The position numbers were made by a program, and so were the translations under genes. From positions 1 through 64,000 of the forward strand of contig DATAUD010000105.1 of assembly GCA_036268455.1 (NCBI GenBank): a DNA stretch of 64,000 nucleotides, in the 5' to 3' direction. Position 1 is the first letter of the stretch. Each line of letters opens with the position of its first letter. Shown in pieces: positions 27,901 through 35,994 of this stretch. The notes beneath the pieces are model-generated. The model saw only the letters and a program-made list of their open reading frames with translations. It was not told where the DNA came from and searched no databases. The DNA comes from DATAUD01 sp036268455 (lineage in GTDB: Bacteria; Verrucomicrobiota; Verrucomicrobiia; Limisphaerales; Palsa-1400).

Positions 27901-28293
27901 TTATTTTATTTCAACCTTGGCGCCGGCATCTTCCAACTTCTTCTTGGCGGCGTCGGCGTCCGCCTTGTTGGCGCCTTCCAGCACCGGCTTCGGAGCGCCT
28001 TCGACAAGGGCTTTCGCGTCGGCGAGACCCAGTCCGGCCTTGACCTCGCGCACTGCTTTGATCGCGGCAATCTTCTTGTCCGCGGGCACGGACGCCAGAA
28101 TGACGTCGAATGCGGTCTTGGCTTCCGCGGCGGGCGCGGCTGCGGCTCCTCCGGGAGCGCCAGGGGCGGCTGCGGCGGCGACAGGCGCGGCGGCGGTGAC
28201 GCCCCACGCTGTTTCCAATTGTTTGACAAGGTCGGCGGCTTCAATAACCGTCAACTTTCCTAATTGTTCAACTAATCCTGCTAAGTCGGCCAT
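27901..28293 (-). CDS. rplL: 50S ribosomal protein L7/L12
   Basis: 130 residues from ATG 28293; the open frame extends upstream, but AAAGGA sits at the right spacing before this ATG. The N-terminal dimerisation domain MADLAGLVEQLGKLTVIEAADLV, an Ala/Pro-rich hinge and the C-terminal FDVILASVPADKKIAAIKAVREV..GLGLADAKALVEGAP are classical. The stalk protein recruits translation factors. It follows rplJ by 139 bases. Confidence 0.97.
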   Translation of the reverse strand: MADLAGLVEQLGKLTVIEAADLVKQLETAWGVTAAAPVAAAAAPGAPGGAAAAPAAEAKTAFDVILASVPADKKIAAIKAVREVKAGLGLADAKALVEGAPKPVLEGANKADADAAKKKLEDAGAKVEIK

Positions 28294-28432
28294 GTGTCCT
28301 TTCAGTCTCGTTGCCGTCCGCGGCCGCGGACGAGTTCTGCTCGCGAGCCCGCGAGCCGACGATTTACTTTGTTTTTGTTGTGTTAACCGCCCCGATTGGC
28401 TCAACCGGGACGAAATTCAATTCTCCTGTTTC

Positions 28433-28945
28433 TTACTCGCCCTTGTCCACGCGCGCTTGCAGCACGCGTGCCAGTTGCGTCGCCGGCGTATTGATCACCG
28501 TCGCCAGCTTCGTCGCCGGCGCCATGATCACCCCGAGCAGCTTCGAACGCAGCACTTCGATCGATGGCAAATCCGCCAAAGCGATAATGTCCGCGCTTTC
28601 CAGCCGCTGGTTCTTCAAATATCCAAATCGCACTTTCGGCTTGTCGAATTCCGCGCTGAAAGTCTTGACGATCTTCGCAGCCGACGACACGTCGCGCTGG
28701 CCCGTCACGACAGCCAATTGACCGTTCATGGAGGCCCCAATGTCTTCGACCCCGGCCTCTTTGACCGCCAGCCGGAAGATCGAGTTTTTGACAACGTGCA
28801 TCTCGGCGCCGGCCTTTTGCAGGCGCTTGCGCAATTCGGTGATCGGGCCAACCTTCAACCCGCGATAATCGACGACTATGAAGTAAGGCGAGGCGTTGAG
28901 CCGGCCCAGGTATTCGTTGCTGATGTATTTTTTCTCGGCGCGCAT
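28433..28945 (-). CDS. rplJ: 50S ribosomal protein L10
   Basis: 170 residues. It is the base of the L7/L12 stalk. YFIVVDYRGLKVGPITELRKRL and VVKNSIFRLAVKE are family signatures. The C-terminal helix (LARVLQARVDKGE) binds L12 dimers. GAGGAAA lies before the ATG. It probably autoregulates the rplJL unit by binding its leader, as in other bacteria (known for the family, not visible here). Confidence 0.96.
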   Translation of the reverse strand: MRAEKKYISNEYLGRLNASPYFIVVDYRGLKVGPITELRKRLQKAGAEMHVVKNSIFRLAVKEAGVEDIGASMNGQLAVVTGQRDVSSAAKIVKTFSAEFDKPKVRFGYLKNQRLESADIIALADLPSIEVLRSKLLGVIMAPATKLATVINTPATQLARVLQARVDKGE

Positions 28946-28962
28946 AGTTTATTTCCTCGGAA

Positions 28963-29661
28963 TTAGGCCGCTTCCAAAAATTCACGGACGTCCACCCGCA
29001 CCGGCGGACTCATCGTGGCCGAAATGGTGCAACTGTGAATGAACACCCCTTTGGCGCTGCTCGGACGCGCCTTGGCCACCGCTTCGATTACCGCGCGCGC
29101 ATTCTCGACGATTTGCGCCGCCGGAAAGGACGCTTTGCCAATTGGCACATGGATGTTTCCGCCTTTATCCACCTTAAATTCAACACGACCCGCCTTGACT
29201 TCCTTGACCGCCTTGGCGGTGTCTTCCGTCACGGTGCCGGTCTTGGGGTTGGGCATCAAACCGCGCGGCCCAAGGGCCTTGCCCAGTTTGCGCACTTCGG
29301 ACATCGCTTCCGGCGTGGCAATCGCCACGTCAAAATCCGTCCACCCCTCGTTGCACTTTTTGATCAAATCATCGAACCCGACAAATTCCGCGCCAGCCGC
29401 GCGGGCCGCTTCCGCCGCGGCTCCGGGCTTGGCGAAGACCAGCACGCGAACTGTCTTGCCGCTGCCGTGGGGCAGGGGAACAGTGCCGCGAACCATTTGG
29501 TCGGATTGCTTTGGGTCCACCCCAAGTTTGAAAGCCATGTCAATGGTTTCGTTGAATTTGGCCTTCGGAAATTTTCCGAGGATATCGACTGCCGAGGGCA
29601 GTGGGTAGGGCTTGTGGGCTTCCACGAGCTCCCGCCCCTTTTTATAGCGTTTGCTTGGCAT
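28963..29661 (-). CDS. rplA: 50S ribosomal protein L1
   Basis: 232 residues. L1 forms the mobile stalk at the E site. MPSKRYKKGRELVEAHKPYPL, FNETIDMAFKLGVDPKQSDQ, LGKALGPRGLMPNPKTGTV and GRVEFKVDKGGNIHVPIGKASF are all diagnostic. It lies between rplK and rplJ as in the standard operon. Confidence 0.97.
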   Translation of the reverse strand: MPSKRYKKGRELVEAHKPYPLPSAVDILGKFPKAKFNETIDMAFKLGVDPKQSDQMVRGTVPLPHGSGKTVRVLVFAKPGAAAEAARAAGAEFVGFDDLIKKCNEGWTDFDVAIATPEAMSEVRKLGKALGPRGLMPNPKTGTVTEDTAKAVKEVKAGRVEFKVDKGGNIHVPIGKASFPAAQIVENARAVIEAVAKARPSSAKGVFIHSCTISATMSPPVRVDVREFLEAA

Positions 29662-29714
29662 ATTATTAAGCGGTTCATGCGAGCGCCGCCGAAACGGCGT
29701 TCTCCCGCGGTTGA

Positions 29715-30140
29715 TTATTCCTGAACGTCGATCCCCATGCTGCGGGCCGTCCCCGCAATCACCCGGAACGCCGCGTCTTCAGAAGTGGCGTTCAAATCTT
29801 TCATCTTCAATTTCACGATCTCCAGCACCTGCTTGCGTGTCACTTTGCCGACTTTTTCCTTGTTCGGCACCTTCGAGCCGGACGCAATTCCCGCCGCCTT
29901 TTTGAGCAACACGGAGGCCGGGGGCGATTTGGTGATGAACGTGAACGATTTATCCTGATAAACCGTGATGACTACCGGAATGATCATGCCAGCTTGTTCT
30001 TTCGTCGCCGCATTGAATTCCTTGCAAAACGCCATGATGTTGACGCCTTGCTGGCCCAACGCCGGCCCTACCGGGGGCGCTGGATTGGCCTGTCCGGCCG
30101 GAATTTGCAACTTGATCTGTCCTGTAATCTTCTTTGCCAT
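29715..30140 (-). CDS. rplK: 50S ribosomal protein L11
   Basis: 141 residues. It binds the GTPase centre of 23S rRNA. QIKLQIPAGQANPAPPVGPA (the Pro-rich switch), LGQQGVNIMAFCKEFNA and a C-terminal RVIAGTARSMGIDV are standard. It follows nusG by six bases. Confidence 0.97.
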   Translation of the reverse strand: MAKKITGQIKLQIPAGQANPAPPVGPALGQQGVNIMAFCKEFNAATKEQAGMIIPVVITVYQDKSFTFITKSPPASVLLKKAAGIASGSKVPNKEKVGKVTRKQVLEIVKLKMKDLNATSEDAAFRVIAGTARSMGIDVQE

Positions 30141-30146
30141 ACAAAA

Positions 30147-30698
30147 TTATGCTTTCTCCACCTGCCAATACTCCAGTTCCACCGGCGTATTACGCCCGAA
30201 AATGTTCACCGTGACCTTGAGTTTGCCCCGATCCGGCTCAATCTCCTCGATCACCCCGCTAAAATTCAAAAACGGCCCGTCGTTGATCTTGACTGTTTCA
30301 CCGACGTCAAAATTCACCTTTGGCTTCTCCGTGTCTTCGGATTCCGATATTTGCGCCTTGATTGTCGCAATTTCGTCCGGCGTCACCGGAATCGGGCGGT
30401 CGCCCCCTACAATCCCGATTTTTCCCGGCGTATCCTGGATAAAATACCACGGCTTGTCCAAAATCCGGTTGCTCTCGTCCAGCAGCACCATTTCAATGTA
30501 AACATAGCCGGGGTGCAGCTTCCGGCTGGTAACGGTCTTTTTCCCGCCGCGCACGTCCACGACTTTTTCCACCGGGACGAGCACTTCCTTGATGAAATCG
30601 CCCATCTCCTCAGCCTTGAGGCGCTTCTCGATGTTCTCTTTGACCTTCTGCTCCTGACCGGACAGAGTATGTATGACGAACCACTGGCTCTTTGGCAT
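30147..30698 (-). CDS. nusG: Transcription termination/antitermination factor NusG
   Basis: 183 residues from ATG 30698 (MPKSQWFVIHTLSGQEQKV). The frame is open 40 codons further, but that part would run over secE. The NGN domain (LHPGYVYIEMVLLDESN..PGKIGIVGG) and the C-terminal KOW domain (VGETVKINDGPFLNFSGVIEEI) are complete. It couples RNA polymerase to ribosomes or Rho. It lies in the secE-nusG-rplK order. Confidence 0.97.
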   Translation of the reverse strand: MPKSQWFVIHTLSGQEQKVKENIEKRLKAEEMGDFIKEVLVPVEKVVDVRGGKKTVTSRKLHPGYVYIEMVLLDESNRILDKPWYFIQDTPGKIGIVGGDRPIPVTPDEIATIKAQISESEDTEKPKVNFDVGETVKINDGPFLNFSGVIEEIEPDRGKLKVTVNIFGRNTPVELEYWQVEKA

Positions 30699-30714
30699 GG
30701 GACAATCCTTAAGA

Positions 30715-30975
30715 TTAACCGATGATGACGCGCAGCACGTTTGCCGTGATAAAATCAACAGCGACGGTAAAACCGCCCAACAGGGCGACCGACACCATGA
30801 CCACGACGGTCGAGCCAAACAATTCGTCCCATGTCGGCCAGGTGCATTTTTTGAGTTCTTCCTGGGTCTCCCGGAAATAGCCGGATAACTTCAGGAATGC
30901 TCCCTGCCGCCACAGTATCGTGAACGCAATCATGGCGACCACGATGAAAATTATTACCGGCAAATAGTCTTTCAT
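30715..30975 (-). CDS. secE: Preprotein translocase subunit SecE
   Basis: 86 residues from ATG 30975; the longer open frame would run through tRNA-Ser. A first hydrophobic helix (YLPVIIFIVVAMIAFTILW) is followed by FRETQEELKKCTWPTWDEL, the conserved SecE amphipathic segment, then the main TM helix VVVMVSVALLGGFTVAVDFI. The ATG lies only 18 bases after the encoded CCA end of tRNA-Ser, with an AAGAGAAGA ribosome-binding stretch in that gap. Translation may therefore need tRNA processing at the upstream side. Confidence 0.93.
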   Translation of the reverse strand: MKDYLPVIIFIVVAMIAFTILWRQGAFLKLSGYFRETQEELKKCTWPTWDELFGSTVVVMVSVALLGGFTVAVDFITANVLRVIIG

Positions 30976-30993
30976 TATATTCTTCTCTTTTCT

Positions 30994-31083
30994 TGGCGGA
31001 GGGGGAGGGATTCGAACCCCCGGTGCGGTTTCCCGCACAGCGGTTTTCAAGACCGCCGCGATAGACCACTCTGCCACCCCTCC
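30994..31083 (-). tRNA. tRNA-Ser (anticodon TGA)
   Basis: A 90-base tRNA with acceptor stem GGAGGGG/CCCCTCC and encoded CCA. It has the long class II variable arm (a GTGCGG..CCGCAC stem) and the T-loop GGTTCGAATCC. The anticodon loop CTTGAAA gives TGA. It sits between tRNA-Trp and secE. Confidence 0.97.
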
Positions 31084-31097
31084 GGTCTATCCTCGAG

Positions 31098-31173
31098 TGG
31101 CAGGGCGGGAGGGACTCGAACCCCCAACCGACGGTTTTGGAGACCGCTACTCTACCAATTGAGCTACCGCCCT
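31098..31173 (-). tRNA. tRNA-Trp (anticodon CCA)
   Basis: A 76-base tRNA with acceptor AGGGCGG/CCGCCCT, D arm AGCTCAATTGGTAGAGT, anticodon loop CTCCAAA (CCA), T loop GGTTCGAGTCC, and encoded CCA. It lies between tuf and tRNA-Ser/secE, the conserved tuf-trpT-secE order. Confidence 0.97.
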
Positions 31174-31230
31174 ATGTTCTCGAGCAGTCCCTCTGCCAGC
31201 CAGCAGGAGTCTTGCCCCTGCGGCGTTAAA

Positions 31231-32421
31231 TCAAGCCACAATGTCGGACACGCGTCCTGCCCCAATCGTTCGACCGCCTTCGCGAATTGCGAAACGCTGC
31301 CCTTTTTCCATCGCCACCGGGGCGATCAACTCAATATCCACTGAAACGTTGTCGCCAGGCATGACCATTTCCACGCCCTGTGCCAGTTGGACCGTTCCCG
31401 TGACGTCAGTCGTCCGGAAATAAAATTGCGGGCGGTAATTGGTGAAAAACGGGGTGTGCCGGCCACCCTCGTCTTTGGAGAGAACATACACTTCCGCCTT
31501 GAATTTGGTGTGTGGCGTAATCGAGCCGGGCTTCGCCAGCACCATCCCGCGTTCCACTTCCTCTTTCCTGGTTCCTCGCAACAGCACGCCGACGTTGTCG
31601 CCCGCGCTGGCCTTGTCCAGCAGCTTGCGGAACATTTCAATATCCGTCGCCACCGTCTTGCGGGTGTCTTTCAATCCGACGATCTCGACGTCGGACATCT
31701 TGTTCAACTCACCGCGCTCGACGCGTCCTGTGACTACCGTGCCGCGACCTTCAATGTTGAACACGTCCTCGATGCACATCAGGAACGGCTTGTCGATCTC
31801 GCGGACTGGCAGCGGAATAAAGGTGTCAACGGCGTTCAGCAGGTCTTCAATGGCCTTGGCGCCCTCGGGCTTGCCCGCCAAAGCGGCGGTCGCGCTGCCG
31901 CGGATGACCGGCGTCTTGTCGCCGGGGAACTGATATTTGTTGAGCAAATCGCGGATTTCCATTTCAACCAAGTCGAGCAATTCAGGATCATCAACCAAAT
32001 CAACCTTGTTCAGGAACACCACGACCGCCGGAACACCCACTTGGCGGGCCAGCAAAATGTGCTCGCGGGTCTGCGGCATCGGGCCGTCCGCCGCGCTGAC
32101 CACCAGGATCGCGCCGTCCATTTGCGCCGCGCCGGTAATCATGTTTTTGACGTAATCGGCGTGGCCGGGGCAGTCAACGTGCGCGTAATGGCGCTGGGGA
32201 GATTCGTATTCGACGTGCGAAACGGCGATAGTTACCGTTTTGGTGGCATCGCGCACGGTCCCGCCCTTGGTAATGTCCGCGTAGCTGATCGGTTTAGCCA
32301 TTCCCTTCTTGGCTTGGACTTCGACGATCGCGGCAGTCAAGGTGGATTTGCCGTGGTCAACGTGGCCGATGGTGCCGACATTGACGTGAGGTTTCGTTCG
32401 TTGAAAGGCTTCTTTTGCCAT
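31231..32421 (-). CDS. tuf: Elongation factor Tu
   Basis: 396 residues. It delivers aminoacyl-tRNA to the ribosome. G1 GHVDHGKST, the switch I region ending RDATKTVTIAVSHVEYE, G3 DCPGHADYVKNMITG, G4 NKVD and the C-terminal domains (GRHTPFFTNYRPQFYFRTTDVTG) are intact. Switch I reads KGGTVRDATKTVTI where most bacterial EF-Tu have RGITI at the end, a variant worth noting. It is the only tuf copy in the window. Confidence 0.98.
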   Translation of the reverse strand: MAKEAFQRTKPHVNVGTIGHVDHGKSTLTAAIVEVQAKKGMAKPISYADITKGGTVRDATKTVTIAVSHVEYESPQRHYAHVDCPGHADYVKNMITGAAQMDGAILVVSAADGPMPQTREHILLARQVGVPAVVVFLNKVDLVDDPELLDLVEMEIRDLLNKYQFPGDKTPVIRGSATAALAGKPEGAKAIEDLLNAVDTFIPLPVREIDKPFLMCIEDVFNIEGRGTVVTGRVERGELNKMSDVEIVGLKDTRKTVATDIEMFRKLLDKASAGDNVGVLLRGTRKEEVERGMVLAKPGSITPHTKFKAEVYVLSKDEGGRHTPFFTNYRPQFYFRTTDVTGTVQLAQGVEMVMPGDNVSVDIELIAPVAMEKGQRFAIREGGRTIGAGRVSDIVA

Positions 32422-32496
32422 AATCTTCTATCTCTTTATTTTTTGTTAGCGATCCGATTCGACTCGATACTGCAATATTTTCCGTTCCGGTTAATC

Positions 32497-32572
32497 TGGA
32501 GCCCATGATCAGGATTGAACTGATGACCTCGTCCTTACCAAGGACGTGCTCTGCCAACTGAGCTACATGGGC
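32497..32572 (-). tRNA. tRNA-Thr (anticodon GGT)
   Basis: A 76-base tRNA with acceptor GCCCATG/CATGGGC, D arm AGCTCAGTTGGCAGAGC, anticodon stem CGTCC/GGACG with loop TTGGTAA (GGT), T arm GTTCAATCC and encoded CCA. It is the first gene of the tuf-rpoC superoperon. Confidence 0.97.
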
Positions 32573-32708
32573 AAAAGCCAAATCTCTTGCGTCCTGACCG
32601 TGCAAAAACGACAGAAACCCATTACCCCTGCCTATGTCGCTTTCGCGCAACGGCCTCGGGGCTAATGGTGTTCTGTTTACTGTTTTCCCAGCCCGATAAC
32701 TTCCCGCA

Positions 32709-32737
32709 AAACTACGAGCGCCAAAACCCCATGTCAA
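32709..32737 (-). promoter_or_regulatory. Strong sigma70 promoter of the tuf-secE-nusG-rpl-rpo operon
   Basis: On the minus strand there is consensus TTGACA (32732-32737), a 17-base spacer, and TAGTTT (32709-32714). It reads toward tRNA-Thr, about 135 bases downstream. It is the best promoter match in the window and sits where the superoperon promoter is expected. Confidence 0.75.
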
Positions 32738-32740
32738 CGT

Positions 32741-32760
32741 CTTTTTTAAACATTTTTTTG
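32741..32760 (-). promoter_or_regulatory. A-tract UP element upstream of the tuf promoter
   Basis: Immediately upstream of the -35 (minus strand) lie two phased A-runs, CAAAAAAATG and TTTAAAAAAG. This is the composition of UP elements bound by the RNA polymerase alpha C-terminal domain at ribosomal promoters. Confidence 0.55.
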
Positions 32761-32818
32761 CCTTCTTTTCGTCCCTTGCCCATGCTCATCATCGTTTCGT
32801 AACTGTCCGAATGACTGA

Positions 32819-34432
32819 ATGACCTTCTTGCCTGTTGTGGAACGGGAATTGCGAGTGGCCGCGCGCCGGCGCGCCACCCATCTCGTCCGCATCGTGGCCC
32901 TTGCCGTCGTCCTCGGCGCAACTCTCTGGGTCCTTATCGCCGACCGCCAGGCGCCCCCACAGGAAATCGGACACGGCCTATTCGCATTTCTGTGCGCGCT
33001 CATTTTCATTTACGCCGGAATTTTCGGCAATCAAGTCACTGCTGATTCTTTGAGCGAGGAAAAAAGAGAAGGTACCCTGGGCCTTCTCTTCCTCACGGAT
33101 CTAAGAGGATACGACGTGGTCCTCGGAAAATTAACAGCGACGTCGCTCCACTCCTTCTACGGCATGCTGGCCGCGATGCCCGTGCTGGCGATTCCATTGC
33201 TGATGGGCGGTGTCAGTCGAGGCGAAGTCTGTCGAGCGATATTGGTATCGATCAACCTTTTGTTCTTTTCGTTGAGCGTCGGCCTCTTCTCCTCAGCGGT
33301 ATGCCGGCGGGGCAGCCGCGCGCACGGCCTGGCCGTGATGATGGCGCTGGCCATTTTATTTGCGTTCCCCGCCGCGGCGGAATTGGAACGGTTATCCTTT
33401 TTGAATTCCCGTGTGGCGAATCTTTCCTCGCCAAGTTTGGGGTGTTTCCTGGTTTTCGATACCGCATACACGGCTTCTCCGAGCGATTCTTTTGACTTCT
33501 GGCTCAATGCCGTCATCACGCAATTTTATTCCTGGACCTTTCTCGGCCTGGCGTGCTGGATTGTCCCCCGCTCGTGGCAGGATTCCGCTCTCGGGAAAAG
33601 TTCGCGGTGGCGAGACAGGGGCCTTTCTCTGGACCGGCCCGCGACACGCGCAAGGTTGCTCGCGGTCAATCCATTTCTTTGGCGCGCGTCAAGGCCGGAA
33701 CTCAAGCGGGTTGCGGTGTGGGTGCTGGTTGGTATCTTGGCCGCGTTTTGGGCGGGAGTGAGATGGGCCACGGGCGTCAAGAATGGAGACGGCGGGGATA
33801 TCGCTGTTAATTTCGCATTTTTAATTTGGACAGGATTGATGTTGAAAGCGTGGGTGGCGTCGGAAGCGGGGCGGGCGTTGGGGAACGACCGCCGAAGCGG
33901 CGCGCTGGAATTGGTGATGACCACGGGGTTGAATCCGGAACAAATCGTCAGCGGACAAGTCAGGGCAATTTACCGCCAATTCACGTTGCCGATTGTGGCG
34001 ATGCTCCTGGCGAACTTATTCTTTTTGATGATGGAATTAGGACAGCGAGGACAGCAATATTTGGCGTCTGACCAGGACAGCAGAATGATCATTTACACTC
34101 ACTTGGCTGTCGGAGCGTTTTTGGCGCTGGACTGCTTCACTCTGGCCTGGTTCGGAACGTGGCTCGGATTTAAAGCGCGCAAGCCCAATCGCTCAGTCCT
34201 GCCGGCGCTGTTTTTTGTTGTCGTGTTGCCCGCTTTGGTTTCAGTCTTCCTATGCATGCCAATTTTTTCCGGTGGAGGACCCGAGAGCGCCGTGTTTTTC
34301 TGGTCTGTGATTGGCGGGGGCATTGACGTGTTGCTATGGATTGCGGCCAGCAACAAATTGCCCCAGCAGTTTCGGGCGATCGCGTCCGAAGGTTTCGTTC
34401 GCGCTCAACCGGTTCAAGAAAAGGCGTCATGA
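32819..34432 (+). CDS. ABC-2-like permease, paralogue 1 of 3
   Basis: 537 residues, multi-spanning. It has an N-terminal MTFLPVVERELRVAARR cytoplasmic amphipathic segment. The signature SEEKREGTLGLLFLTDLRGYDVVLGK sits between the second and third helices, as in ABC-2 permeases. A second half begins NPFLWRASRPELKR and carries further membrane helices and RSGALELVMTTGLNPEQIVSGQ. It looks like two permease halves in one chain. No ATPase is adjacent. The C-terminus reads FRAIASEGFVRAQ. Its TGA overlaps the ATG of paralogue 2. It is divergent from the tuf operon. Confidence 0.85.
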   Translation: MTFLPVVERELRVAARRRATHLVRIVALAVVLGATLWVLIADRQAPPQEIGHGLFAFLCALIFIYAGIFGNQVTADSLSEEKREGTLGLLFLTDLRGYDVVLGKLTATSLHSFYGMLAAMPVLAIPLLMGGVSRGEVCRAILVSINLLFFSLSVGLFSSAVCRRGSRAHGLAVMMALAILFAFPAAAELERLSFLNSRVANLSSPSLGCFLVFDTAYTASPSDSFDFWLNAVITQFYSWTFLGLACWIVPRSWQDSALGKSSRWRDRGLSLDRPATRARLLAVNPFLWRASRPELKRVAVWVLVGILAAFWAGVRWATGVKNGDGGDIAVNFAFLIWTGLMLKAWVASEAGRALGNDRRSGALELVMTTGLNPEQIVSGQVRAIYRQFTLPIVAMLLANLFFLMMELGQRGQQYLASDQDSRMIIYTHLAVGAFLALDCFTLAWFGTWLGFKARKPNRSVLPALFFVVVLPALVSVFLCMPIFSGGGPESAVFFWSVIGGGIDVLLWIAASNKLPQQFRAIASEGFVRAQPVQEKAS

Positions 34433-35994
34433 TTTTTCTTCCAATAGTCGAACGGGAATTGCGCATTGCGTCGCGACGTTGGTTTACTTACTGGAGCCGA
34501 TTGCTGGTGACGCTTGGCGGAGTTGGTTTGGCGGTGTGGATTTTATTTGTATTCAGTTCATTCGGTCCGCCGACTGGCGCGTTTCTATTTCGCGGGCTGG
34601 CAATACTTGTGTTCATTTACTCGGGAATCGGCGGAATTCAGGTGACCAGTGATTGTTTGAGCAAGGAAAGACGGGAAAGCACGCTCGGGCTGCTGTTCTT
34701 AACAGACTTGACAGGATACGACATCGTCCTCGGAAAGCTGGCCGCCACCGCTGTCAGCTTGTTGTACGCGGTTCTTGCGCTGATGCCCGTCCTGGCGGTT
34801 GCGCTGGTGCTCGGCGCCGTCACGAGCGGGGACGTTTTCCGGGTCGGTCTTGTGTCCCTTAATCTTTCATTCTTTTTTTGCAGCCTTGGATTGGCGGCGT
34901 CCGCGCTGTGCCGTCAGGCGAATGCTTCGACCTCGCTGGCGATATTTTTCACCGTGATACTGAATGCGGCGTGGCTTGTCGGTTTCCACGCGGCCGTTGT
35001 GACCAGCCCGATTTGCGGATGTTTCCTCGCCTTCGACAATGCGTACCATCTCAGCCCATTTGGATTCTGGGGCAATGTGTTCATCACGCAATTGTATGGC
35101 TGGGGGTTTTTCTGGTTCGCGTGCTGGTTTGTCCCCCGGTCATGGCAGGACGCGAGTCAAAGCAAAGAAGCGTTGAAGCCGGCGGCGGGCAATGTGCCGC
35201 GCCGGCGAAAGTTGCTGGAAGAGAATCCCTATTTGTGGCGGGCGTCGAGGCCTGAAATCAAGCGTTTGCTGGTCTGGCTTGTGACGCTGGCGGCGGCGGT
35301 TGGATGGCTCGTGACAGACCGTTTTCGGTTCCGTGTGATGGACGACCTTTTTATTTTGATCTTGACAGGGACCGTGTTCAAAATCTGGCTGGCTTCCGAA
35401 GCCAGTTGGATCGTCGCGGAAGACAGGCGGCAGGGAGGGTTGCAACTTCTTTTGACCACCCTGTTGGAACCGGAGGAGATTATCAGCGGACATCGGGCGG
35501 CGCTATGGCGTCAATTCGCGTGGCCCGTCGCCGTGTTGCTGGCGGCCAATGTCTTGTTCTTGACTATGGAGGTTCAACGCTCGGCGCGCGGAGCATTTGG
35601 CGAATTGGTGTGGCTGCACTTGATTGCGGGAGGGTCGCTTGTGCTGGAGATGGTCTCCTTGAGTTGGGTGGCCATATGGCAGGGATTGATCAATCGCAAG
35701 TCCAACTGGGCGGTTGTTTGGGCGATGCTTCGGATTGTCGCGGCGCCGTATTTGTTGTTCTTCGCACTTCTATTTCTTTACGCGACGAGCGGGCCGCCCG
35801 GGAAAGTGGATTGGACGGGACTTTTGATTTTCCCGGGCATTTTTGGAGTGGGAGTGGACTTTTTCTTCGCGCTGGGAGCGAACTCGAAGTTGCTGGTCTT
35901 GTTCCGAACCGTCGCCGCCGAGGGCTACGAACGCAAACGATTCGCCGCTGACGACGAGGAGGAAACGACGCCGATGCTGGCGGAGGTCAAATGA
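34429..35994 (+). CDS. ABC-2-like permease, paralogue 2 of 3
   Basis: 521 residues from ATG 34429 (4-base overlap with paralogue 1). It has the same architecture: MIFLPIVERELRIASRR, SKERRESTLGLLFLTDLTGYDIVLGK, VPRSWQDA, ENPYLWRASRPEIKR, RRQGGLQLLLTTLLEPEEIISG, and a C-terminal FRTVAAEGYERKRFAADDEEE tail. The shared motifs along the whole length show tandem duplication. Function and substrate are unknown. Confidence 0.85.
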   Translation: MIFLPIVERELRIASRRWFTYWSRLLVTLGGVGLAVWILFVFSSFGPPTGAFLFRGLAILVFIYSGIGGIQVTSDCLSKERRESTLGLLFLTDLTGYDIVLGKLAATAVSLLYAVLALMPVLAVALVLGAVTSGDVFRVGLVSLNLSFFFCSLGLAASALCRQANASTSLAIFFTVILNAAWLVGFHAAVVTSPICGCFLAFDNAYHLSPFGFWGNVFITQLYGWGFFWFACWFVPRSWQDASQSKEALKPAAGNVPRRRKLLEENPYLWRASRPEIKRLLVWLVTLAAAVGWLVTDRFRFRVMDDLFILILTGTVFKIWLASEASWIVAEDRRQGGLQLLLTTLLEPEEIISGHRAALWRQFAWPVAVLLAANVLFLTMEVQRSARGAFGELVWLHLIAGGSLVLEMVSLSWVAIWQGLINRKSNWAVVWAMLRIVAAPYLLFFALLFLYATSGPPGKVDWTGLLIFPGIFGVGVDFFFALGANSKLLVLFRTVAAEGYERKRFAADDEEETTPMLAEVK

